In this document: in pieces, positions 1 through 10,167 of the stretch | Numbering within the stretch: position 1 is the stretch's first letter | Layout of the letters: the number at the start of each line of letters is the position of its first letter | Assembly: GCA_016946835.1 (NCBI GenBank) | Contig: JACVTC010000112.1 | Span: 474,501-538,500, forward strand | Length of the DNA: 64,000 nt | Direction of reading: 5' to 3' | DNA from: Neocallimastix lanati (nom. inval.) | Lineage: Eukaryota; Neocallimastigomycota; Neocallimastigomycetes; Neocallimastigales; Neocallimastigaceae | Translations under genes and position numbers: made by a program | Notes under the pieces: model-generated | What the model was told of the DNA's origin: nothing | What the model saw: the letters and a program-made list of their open reading frames with translations, nothing else | The model's database searches: none

Positions 1-316
1 TATTACAATAAAATTTGTTTTGTTTGTAAGAAATATAAATATTTTATAAAATTAAATATTAATAAGTTAACAAAACTAGAGCTCCTCTCTTACATATCTC
101 TCAAGGTCAATCAGTCCGAAGTTTTGTCAATAATCTTCATTACTCTTTCTCCTCCAAATAACTTATAACTAATTTTAACTAAATATGATTTAACTAACAT
201 AAATTTTATATGTAATAGCAAAAAAACAAAAAAAAATTAATTTTTTAAAAAATCTTCTATATATATAAAAATACTAATAATTAATTAAAAATTAATATTT
301 AATAATAATAATATAA

Positions 317-355
<39 letters not shown>

Positions 356-700
356 TTATCCCTTATTTTATTTAAAAAAAAAAAAAAAAAAAACTTTAAA
401 TAATGTATGTATTAAATTAAATAAATAAATTGTATATATAAATTTTTTATTTAAAAGTAATTATTTAATTTTCTATTGAGAAAAAAAAAAAGTAATAATA
501 ATAATACCTATACAATAATTAATTAAAATTTACCCATAATAATAAGTGAAAGAAAAATTTTCAAAATTGTTTGATACATATAAATTTTCAAATATAATCT
601 GTATATAAAAACATATATATACATAACTATTATTATTATTAATATTCATTTATTACTTAATTATTATTTCTTATTATCTATTGACAATCTTTATCTATAT
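1..700. other. AT-rich intergenic, no gene seen
   Basis: Homopolymer A and T runs dominate (for example 320-350 and 370-392). A small patch of higher GC lies at about 75-170; its reverse strand reads open for short stretches but resembles nothing I recognise. No supported coding exon. Confidence 0.6.
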
Positions 701-734
701 GATAATTATAATTTTGGGCTTTTCAATTTATTTT

Positions 735-1170
735 TTAATAAAATTCTTGAAGGAAGTATAATGCCATGATTTAATTGTATATGAGTATATAATGGCGACT
801 GGACTCACATCAGAATGTTACAGTGGATTTTTTTAAGGTCTTTACCTATATTTAATTCTATATTCTGATCTTAACTAGGATGGCACCTATATATGAATCA
901 AGTACAGTTAATAATTTGGTTCTATTTGATCTGAGAAAGGAATGTATCATTAACCATTTCCAAATGATAGCACAAGGAGATCATCCGTAAAAGGCTCACA
1001 CTTGAATATTCCTTTACTGGTAAAGTCTTGTTATATAAATTGGAACATGTCTCACGGAAATGGTAAGGCAATATGTAGTAGATAGCTATTATAATTATCT
1101 ACTATAATACTTGAAAAAGGAAGAGTATAGAGGTCCTATTGACCTCTTTATTCATTTTTCCCAGCCAAAA
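735..1170. other. Unexplained higher-GC island
   Basis: About 430 bases with clearly more G and C than the surroundings. A short plus-strand frame begins with ATG at about 880 and runs some 36 codons before a stop; it matches no family I know. Near the right edge a perfect 7-bp hairpin (AGAGGTC / GACCTCT, 1129-1147) is followed by T-rich sequence. In this genome such base composition usually marks genes or young transposable elements, so this is probably a relic of one. Confidence 0.35.
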
Positions 1171-1501
1171 AAAAAAAAAAAATTAATATAGACTGAAAAA
1201 ATCAAGGCTTTAGTTAAATACTTTAAATACTACAAAAATATGGAAACACCATTTAAAAAAAAAGGAAAGTGCTAGAAATAATTTCATTGAATTGTGATTG
1301 AAACCCTTCAATGATTTAAATATTAAAATTATTAATTAATAATAAATTATTAAAAAATAACAGAAAATTAGCCAAATGTATTCTGTCGTATATAATTAAA
1401 ATTTATAAACAATTAAAATTATTTTAAAAAGAGAATAAATGAATAAATGCAATAATGATTATAGTATTCTTAATCTTTATTGGATTAGGTTAGCTTAAGA
1501 A

Positions 1502-1861
1502 CATTAAAATATATTTTTATAATTAAATATCATTACTTTAAAAATATATTTTTATAATTAAAATAATATTACTTTTTACGAAATACAAGAATATGCTGTT
1601 ATAATTAGAAACTATTTTAATATATATATATATGTTTTTTTAGTAAATATTAAAATATATCTTTATAATTAAATATATTTTTATAATTAAATATCATTAC
1701 TTTAAAAATATATTTTTATAATTAAAATAATATTACTTTTTACGAAATACAAGATTATGCTGTTATAATTAGAAATTATTTTAATATATATATATATTTT
1801 TTTAAAAAAAAAAAAATTAAAATATATCTTCATAATTAAATATATTTTTATAATTAAATAT
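1502..1861. repeat. Direct tandem repeat, period about 164 bp
   Basis: The block around 1502-1633 recurs almost unchanged at 1666-1797 (both contain TTTTTACGAAATACAAGA and GCTGTTATAATTAGAAA). A third, partial copy lies at about 1816-1861. Differences between copies are a few single bases, so the duplication is fairly recent. No coding capacity. Confidence 0.75.
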
Positions 1862-2522
1862 TATAAATAATTCTATTACAATTTTACAAAATATTAAAAT
1901 ACATCTATAAATATAATTATAATTATAATGAATGAATATTATTTGTAAAAATAATATTAAAATAGCATAGTATATTAAATAAATATTTTTTAAAAAAAAA
2001 AAAAAGATTTAAAAAATATGTTTTGAATTTTTATTTATGTATTCATACATTTATTTATATCAATATATCACTTTGCGAAATGCAACTGCCAATATTAAGA
2101 TTTGAAATTATTTCTTGATTATGAAGAATTAGGTGATTATATGTATAAAAGAAAATATAAGATATTAATACTTTAAAGTATAATAGCATATTAAATAAAT
2201 GTACAAGTGCCTGCATGTTTAACAATAAATGAATTAAAACGAAAAAAATTAAGGGATTAGGGTTAAAGTTTCTGATGAAATCCAAAATTATAAAAATAAT
2301 CAATTTTCTAAAATTGGAATAAGATCAGATTAAAAATTAACATGAAATCACAAGGAAATACTCAATAATTCAAATATTGAAGAAGGTATACAAGTAATAT
2401 CAAATGTAAGTTATGCCAAAATTCTATATGAAAATAACAAAAATAATAAAAATAATTGTATTTTTAATAAAAATAACGATAAAAATATATAAAAGTATAG
2501 AAATAACAAAAATATATTTTTT

Positions 2523-2568
<46 letters not shown>

Positions 2569-2999
2569 TGAATTGATATTTTAAATATTTCAAACCTTAA
2601 TAGTTATAAAATTTATCTAAATCAAACTTTAATAATTATAAAATTATAAGCAAGAAACTTACTGAAAATAAAATTGAAAAGAAACGTAAAAATCTGGTTA
2701 ATTCAAAGAATGAAGAATTAAATTTAATAAATAATGAAATATGAAAATATAAAAAATTAAATACTATAATACTAAAAATGAATCTGAAAACAACAATAGT
2801 GATTTATACAAAAGAAAATTAAGAAAAACTAAAGAAAAGGATATAAAATTCAATATTAAATAAAAAAAATAAAGCTCTCGATATACAAATAAACAAAAAT
2901 GACAGAATTGATAAGAAAATAACAAAAAAACAATTGAAAAAAGAAAAGAAAAAAATTATCAATCAAATGAAGAAAGAATAATAAAGAACGACAGAGCAA
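1862..2999. other. AT-rich intergenic, no gene seen
   Basis: Contains an (AT)n tract at about 2536-2562 and A runs. The Lys/Asn-rich broken frames at 2640-3000 could be the decayed upstream part of the copia relic that follows, but no motif supports that. Confidence 0.5.
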
Positions 3000-3710
3000 C
3001 CATATTAAATAAATTATATTTTGAAAAGCTTTATATTCAGAAAATGTGGACAAAAAGAATGATGTAATAAACAAAGAATTAAAAAATTTATATGGAGATA
3101 TTGTAATGAAAATTGTGGAAAACAAAAATATTCCAAAAGGCATTAAACCACTCAATATTAAATGGATTTTTACTATTAAATATAATAGAATACATAAAAC
3201 AATATTGGTTATCAGAGGTTTTCACCTAATTAAAGGAACCGATTATACCTGTATCTATTCTCCTGTAATAGAAATGAATAGTTTTAGACCAACAATTGCT
3301 GTTTCATCAATGTATAAATGGGATTTAAGACAAATTAGTAGTTGCATACTTGAATACTAATATAGATGAGAAAATTTATGTTCAAATTTCATTCAAAATA
3401 AAAACTTCAAATGGGAGAAAATCTGTATTACTAAAAAATGCTCTCTATGAACTCAAATAAGCTGGAAGATAGTGGTTTTACGAAATCTCCGGCTTTCTTA
3501 AGAAAATTTGATTAATATAATACAGATAGTTATTTATTTGGTAAATATAAAAATAATAAATTATGCTTATTACTAACACTTTATATTGATGATATATTAA
3601 TTTCCAGAGAGAATAAAGAAATTACTAAAGTTGTTACTAAGATAAAACATAAATATAAAGTTTCCACTGATAAAGGTGAAAATAAAATGACTTTAAATGT
3701 TATATTTAAC
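3000..3710 (+). pseudogene. Decayed Ty1/copia reverse transcriptase (RVT_2) fragment
   Basis: The frame from 3046 reads DKKNDVINKELKNLYGD, then KWIFTIK, then a VIRGFHLIKGTDYT block and SPVIEMNSFRP. This is the order of the RVT_2 domain of copia retrotransposon Pol (WVFKIK, RLVAKGF-type, GxDY, SPVxxxxSxR). The frame stops at 3358, but the next frame continues the same domain: AYLNTNIDEKIYVQ, then NALYELK followed by a stop where Q is expected, AGR, and finally YIDDILIS at 3583-3606, equivalent to the catalytic YVDD box. At least one frameshift and several stops break it. No integrase, RNase H or LTRs were found nearby, so it is a dead, truncated copy. Confidence 0.85.
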
Positions 3711-4071
3711 ATAAATATTTTATATATTTTTAATTGCTTAATTATTTATTATTTTTAATAAATTTGTATATTTATGTATTTTAATATTTATTAAAAAAGA
3801 TTATAATTAGGTAATAAAGATTAAAATAATTAAAAAGAGATTTTTATATATTATTATTTTTTTTAAAGAAAAAAATCTATTAAACCAGTATCAAGAGTAT
3901 TAAAAAATAAAAATCAATGTATCTTTGCATATATAATATTTATTTTTATTAATTATTGTTATATTTAAAATAGAAATATATAAAATAGAAATAAATAAAT
4001 AGAAATAAACCAATAAGGTATAATTTTAGTTTAAATTTAAACATAATAGATTTATAAAATAAAAATATTAA
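3711..4071. other. AT-rich intergenic, no gene seen
   Basis: Featureless AT-rich DNA between the copia relic and a higher-GC island. Confidence 0.5.
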
Positions 4072-4600
4072 ATTAGTATACATAAGGCTTCTGGTTTGTT
4101 CCAACTTTTTGACTACTTTCCAGGATTTCCTCACAAGAGGTTTTTACGGAATATGGTGGTTAGGGCTACAGGTAAGTATTTCTCCCTTAAATATGTTATT
4201 ATTCTAAATCTCCTTAGTAATATAGATAAGTTACTGTCCTATCTGTGGGCCTGAGAGAGTTGAGCGGATACCGTTATTTAATATATTTATGAGAGAATTA
4301 CTAACATTTAGGTTCATGATTTCATGTGTCCATGTAGATATATTCTTCTAAATTACAATCTTTCTGGCGTTTATGCATTTACTGTATTATTGCTTAGAAC
4401 TTTTCTAGTACACTCTAAAAAGCGTACTAAAAAAGTTCTAAGCAATAATATGCCTGTCAGAGTGCCAATGATGAACATTCAGTAAGTTCGTCTAGCAGGG
4501 ACATTATCTGCCATTATGGAAGTGTCTCAATATTCCCATCTATTTCAGGGGGGACAGAAACTAAGGGTGGTACACACCGGAAATTAATAATAAAAAAAAT
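4072..4600 (+). other. Higher-GC island with 60-codon open frame and long hairpin
   Basis: The plus frame 4072-4251 is open for 60 codons (it includes FQLFDYFPGFPHKRFLRN) without an upstream ATG, and ends at TGA 4252. A perfect donor-like CAGGTAAGTAT sits inside it at about 4171-4181. The island then carries the 4386-4449 hairpin and a G-run near 4549-4553. No protein family recognised; a transposable-element relic or an old exon is possible. Confidence 0.3.
4386..4449. repeat. Long inverted repeat / hairpin
   Basis: Perfect 19-bp arms (4386-4404, ATTATTGCTTAGAACTTTT, and its reverse complement at 4431-4449), then one mismatch and 6 more pairs (TAGTAC / GTACTA) around a 12-base loop. Unlike most palindromes in this window, the arms are not simple AT repeats. 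Confidence 0.85.
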
Positions 4601-5139
4601 CCTATATTTAAACCAATAATATTAATTTTGATAAATAAATTAAATGCTTTTAATATAAACTGTAATACTTATTTATTTATATTTATTTTATTTTAGTTTT
4701 ATTTTATTTAAAAAATGAAATACATAGAAAATTATATTAATCATAAATGTTAAAAATTAAAAAGTAATATAAAAATAAATTTCAATAAAAATATTAATAT
4801 AAACAAAGTATTTTTAATAATAATTTTATAAAAAAAAGTGAAGTATAGTCTATTTTCTAAATAAATAATATATTAAAAATAAATTCTATTAAAATTAATC
4901 GTTATTTATATATTTTTTTTAATATAAAAATTTTTTATATAAAATTTTATTTTACTTAAAAAGAATAATTAAATATATTATAAACTATTTTATAAAAAAA
5001 ATTTTTTTTATTACTGTATTTTACTAAGGTTACACATACCGTTAAAGTTTCTAATTAAAGTTTCTAATTAATGAATGTCTTTTTTTTAATAAAAAAAATA
5101 AATTTAAAGTTCTTTTTTTTTTTTTTTTTTTTTGTAAAA

Positions 5140-5182
<43 letters not shown>

Positions 5183-5847
5183 AAATAATAATAATATTAA
5201 TAATAAAAAATTTTTTATTACTGTTCCATAGTTTTGTTTTAATATGGAAATATTTTATATTAGTATTAATTATTATTTAATTACTTAAATGAATATGAGA
5301 AAAATTGCATTATTTTAATATTAATAAATGAGACAAAAATATAAAAAAATTACTATTTGCTAATATAAATTATTAAAATAATAATTACTATTTAAAAAAA
5401 AATAATAGAATTACAATAGAATTAATAATAAATTTTTAATTAATAATATTATATAATTATATTAAATTTTTAAATTTTTGATTATTTAATTTAATAAGAC
5501 ATAAATAATACTATATTAAAAAATTAATTAAGTATTACTAATATAAAACTAACTAATTTAAAAAAAAATAATAATAATAATAAATTAAGTTTTGATATAT
5601 ATAATATTAATATTATTTTTATTATTAAATTCTTAGCTTATAAATTACATATTTACAAATATATATAAATATCAATGATAAATAATTATTAAAAGAAAAA
5701 ATTTTTTTATATAAATAGCTTTAATATTTTAGTTATTTTTTCTTTTTATTTAATTTTTTTTTTAATTTTGTTTTCTTTGTTTATAGTTATTTATTGATTG
5801 TATATATATTTATATTTTTAACATATTAATTTTAAAAGATAAAAAAA
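4600..5847. other. AT-rich intergenic upstream of pectate lyase
   Basis: Contains a T run at 5112-5133 and an (AAAT)n tract at 5138-5182. The last 150 bases before the ATG at 5848 are T-rich, like the 5' flanks of other genes here. No promoter motif can be defended. Confidence 0.5.
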
Positions 5848-7735
5848 ATGAAAACAATATTATCAATTATTTTGCTTCAAATAGTAAACGTACTTTCACA
5901 AAATTGTAATCCACCATTTTACCAATGTGGAGGGTAAATATTAATTTAATATAAATATGAATAATTTTATTTATTTATTATAATAAATAATTACTTATAA
6001 AATATTATTACTATTTTTAATAAAAATATAGTGAAGGCTGGAAGGGTTCAAATTGTTGTGTTGAAGGATATGAATGTAAAAAGATTAATAATTGGTATTC
6101 TGAATGTGTAGAGATTGAAAATAATGTTTCAAATGCCGTTGTATATCATAATTCCGTTAATAATAGTGAAATAAATGAAAACACTAAACAAATTATGAAA
6201 TATTCTGATACATCATCAAGTGTTATTGGTTTTGCTTCAATGAATGGTGGAACTACTGGTGGTCAAGGTGGTCAAACTATTACTGTTTCTAATCAATCAG
6301 AATTAGAAGTTGCTGTAAAGGGAGATAATGCAAAGATTGTAAAGATAAATGGAATTATTAAACTTTCTGCTGAAGTTAGTATCGGTTCAAATACTTCTCT
6401 TATAGGAGCAAATGCTAATTCTGGATTAACTGGTGCTGGAATTAGTATTAAAAATGTTAAAAATGTTATTGTTCAAAATCTTAAATTTAATAGTTGTTTA
6501 GGATCAAGTAAGGATTGTATTAATGCTCAAAAATCTACAAATATTTGGGTTGATCATTGTGAATTCTACAACGATCGTAATAATGGTAAAGATTATTATG
6601 ATGGTTTAATTGATTTCACTCACGCCTGTGATTATATTACTGTTTCATGGTGTTTCCTTCATGATCACTACAAAGCTTCTTTAGTTGGACACAGTGATAG
6701 TAATGGTAGTGAAGATACTGGTAAATTACATATTACTTATCATCATAACTACTTTAAGAACATTGGATCTCGTCTTCCATCTCTTCGTTTTGGTACCGGT
6801 CACGTTTTCAACAATGTTTATGAAAACATTGATTCTTCTTCAGTAAATGTTCGTATGGGAGCTCAAGCTTTAGTTGAAAGTAATATTTTCAAAAATGCAA
6901 AAAGACCAATTTCCACTGATCTTTCTTCTAAAGAAGAAGGATTAGTTGTTGAACGTAATAATGATTTTGGTACTACTGCTAATACCAACTCTATCACTAA
7001 GAAAGGTAATCTTTCAACTGTTCCATATCAATACTCAGCTGATAATGTTAAGAATATTTATAATACTGTTACTAGTGGTGCTGGTGTTGGAAATAATAAC
7101 TCATCGGTAAATTCTGAACCAGTCAACGAACAAGTCAACGAACAAGTCAACGAGCCAGTCAACGAACCAGTCAACGAACCAGTCAACGAACCAGTCAACG
7201 AACCAGTCAACGAACCAGTCAACGAACCAGTCAACGAACCAGTCAACGAACCAGTCAACGAACCAGTCAACGAACCAGTCAACGAACCAGTCAACGAACC
7301 AGTCAACGAACCAGTCAACGAACCAGTCAACGAACCAGTCAACGAACCAGTCAACGAACCAGTCAACGAACCAGTCAACGAACCAGTCAACGAACCAGTC
7401 AACGAACCAGTCAACGAACCAGTCAACGAACCAGTCAACGAACCAGTCAACGAACCAGTCAATGAACCAGTCAATGAACCAGTAAATATTGAAAACGGTA
7501 ATAATAACAATTGGAATAATAATTGGAACAGTCAATGGAATAATAATAATAATAATAATTGGAATAATCCATGGAGTAATAACAATAATAATAATTGGAA
7601 TAATCCATGGAGTAATAACAACAATAACAATAATAATAATTGGAATAATCCATGGAGTAATAACAATAATAACAATAATAATAATTGGAATAATCCATGG
7701 AGTAATAACAATAATAATAATTGGAACAACCCATG

Positions 7736-7767
<32 letters not shown>

Positions 7768-8858
7768 TATCAGGAACTCCAAGTCAACAACCGACTATTC
7801 AAGATTCACCTATTCAACAACCAACTACCCAACAACCAGCTATACAAGAAACAATCACTCAAGAACCAACTATTCAACAGCCAAATATTCAAGAAAATAA
7901 CATTCCAGTAGTTGAAGCTTCAAATAATAATAATAATAATAATCAAAATGATTCAGTAAGCGCTAATACTACTACTAACGGTAATGCCGTTGGTTTTGCT
8001 TCAATGAATGGTGGAACTACTGGTGGTCAAGGTGGTCAGACTATTACTGTTTCTAATCAATCAGAATTAGAAGTTGCTGTAAAGGGAGATAAAGCAAAGA
8101 TTGTAAAGATAAATGGAATTATTAAACTTTCTGCTGAAGTTAGTGTCGGTTCAAATACTTCTCTTATAGGAGCAAATGCTAATTCTGGATTAACTGGTGC
8201 TGGAATTAGTATTAAAAATGTTAAAAATGTTATTGTTCAAAATCTTAAATTTAATAGTTGTTTAGGATCAAGTAAGGATTGTATTAATGCTCAAAAATCT
8301 TCAAATATTTGGATTGATCATTGTGAATTCTACAACGATCGTAATAATGGTAAAGATTATTATGATGGTTTAATTGATTTCACTCACGCCTGTGATTATA
8401 TTACTGTTTCATGGTGTTTCCTTCATGATCACTACAAAGCTTCTTTAGTTGGACACAGTGATAGTAATGGTAGTGAAGATACTGGTAAATTACATATTAC
8501 TTATCATCATAACTACTTTAAGAACATTGGATCTCGTCTTCCATCTCTTCGTTTTGGTACCGGTCACGTTTTCAACAATGTATTTGAAAATATTGATACT
8601 TCTTCAGTAAATGTTCGTATGGGAGCTCAAGCTTTAGTTGAAAGTAATATTTTCAAAAATGCTAAAAGACCAATTTCCACTAATCTTGATTCTAAAGAAG
8701 AAGGATTAGTTGTTGAACGTAATAATGACTTTGGTACTACTGCTAATACCAACTCTATCACTAAGAAAGGTAATCTTTCCACTGTTCCATATCAATACTC
8801 AGCTGATAATGTTAAGAATATTTATAATACTGTTACTAGTGGTGCCGGTCCAAAATAA
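5848..8858 (+). CDS. Secreted CBM1 protein with two PL1 pectate lyase domains
   Basis: Exons 5848-5933 and 6032-8858 give 970 residues. Order: signal peptide (1 to about 18, MKTILSIILLQIVNVLSQ); CBM1 (about 19-55, PPFYQCGG, GWKGSNCC, NNWYSECV); short spacer; PL1 domain 1 (about 93-383); a linker of about 30 VNEP repeats (about 391-514); an Asn/Trp-rich segment with repeated WNNPWS; a Gln/Pro/Thr segment; PL1 domain 2 (about 680-970). Each catalytic domain has NIWVDHCEF or NIWIDHCEF, YDGLIDFTHACDYITVSW with acidic residues where PL1 lyases bind calcium, and GSRLPSLRFGTGHVFNN with the arginine region used for beta-elimination. The product should cleave homogalacturonan outside the cell while CBM1 holds it on the wall. 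The two domains are nearly identical in DNA. The intron (phase 2) splits the CBM1 GG codon. Same strand as the next pectate lyase. Confidence 0.93.
7118..7485 (+). repeat. Coding 12-bp minisatellite encoding VNEP repeats
   Basis: About 30 tandem copies of GTCAACGAACCA inside the first pectate lyase gene. Most copies are identical; the first few carry GAACAA (Glu-Gln) and the last few AATGAA. Because 12 is a multiple of 3 and the unit lacks stops in several frames, long artificial frames appear on the reverse strand. Confidence 0.95.
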
Positions 8859-9315
8859 CCTATTTAATTTAAATTGTATATATAACTTGATTTAAAATTA
8901 AATTTCAATATAATTTTTAAATATAAATAATTCAAATTTAAATTTTTTTATTAATTATTCATATATATATAAAGCAATTTCGAAATAATATATTGAAAGT
9001 ATAATTGTTAATATTATATATTTATAATAATTGTAATAAATAATCCTAATTTATATAAAAATAAAATAAACATTTTAAATTAGAAGTATTATTTATAATA
9101 TTTATTTTTTTTTTTAATTCTTAATAAATAAACTTTTTTTTATGTGACACAATATTATTATTATTTTATTTTCAATTACATTTCTATTAAATTAATTTTC
9201 ATTAAAAGTATTTTAATGATTTAAAAATTTAACTACATATTAAGAATAATTAATAAAATTTTAAAATATAAAATAAAGATTTTACAAATAAAAAAATATT
9301 ATTAGATCTAAAGGG

Positions 9316-9362
<47 letters not shown>

Positions 9363-10167
9363 AATTATTAAAATAATCATTTAGAAAATAAATATTTATA
9401 ATAATAATAATAATAAAATCTATGGTAAATAATTATTGAAAAAATTAAATTTATTTTTTATTAATAATTAAAAATTTTTTTTTTTTTATAATATAAATAA
9501 ATACATATTTTAAATATTTAATAATATATAAATATTAATTATATATATTTTAAATTTATATATATATAAAAGTTGATAATTTTGTATTTACCAAGAATTT
9601 AATTATATATATATAGTATTAATATTTTATATTATTTACCATTTATTTTATTCTAATTTTTTTATTTTATAATTATAAATTTATTTAATATTAATTTCTT
9701 AAATAAGAAAAATTAAATCCAGTAATATTATTGGATAATTGAAATAATTATAATAAAAATTCCATTTATTAAATTTCAATTATAATATAATAAATTTATA
9801 TACATATTTTTATATTTTATTTATTTATTTATTTAAATATTTTAAGTTTAAAGTTTAAAATAAATTTATAAAACTTTTTATTTTAAGACTTTCATTGTTA
9901 AAGGAATGGATTTATTTTTATTAAATAAATTTACTTTAAATAAATAATTAATTAAATTAAATATAAAATATTATTATATATACTTTTTATTTGTAATAAA
10001 TTCATAATCATTATTTTCATGTAAATACCAAGAATTATTAAATTATATATAATTATTTCAATAAAAAAATTTTTTTTTTTTTTTATTTTTATTTTTATTT
10101 TTATTTTTATTTATTTCATTATTTTTTTTTATTGTTATCTAATTAATGAAATTTAATTATTAAAAAA
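8859..10167. other. Intergenic between the two pectate lyase genes
   Basis: AT-rich, with a T run at 9320-9358 and (TTTTTA)-type repeats at 10086-10112 just before the next start codon. No coding signal. Confidence 0.6.

Noticed and set aside
4100-4181. U1 snRNA on the minus strand, because ATACTTACCTG matches the U1 5' end
   Set aside because: What follows lacks a recognisable U1 stem-loop 1 and Sm site; the same bases on the plus strand are simply a strong splice donor.
7058-7535. Reverse-strand frames of GSLT and VDWF repeats
   Set aside because: Shadows of the 12-bp coding minisatellite; the plus frame continues a signal peptide, CBM1 and lyase domains.
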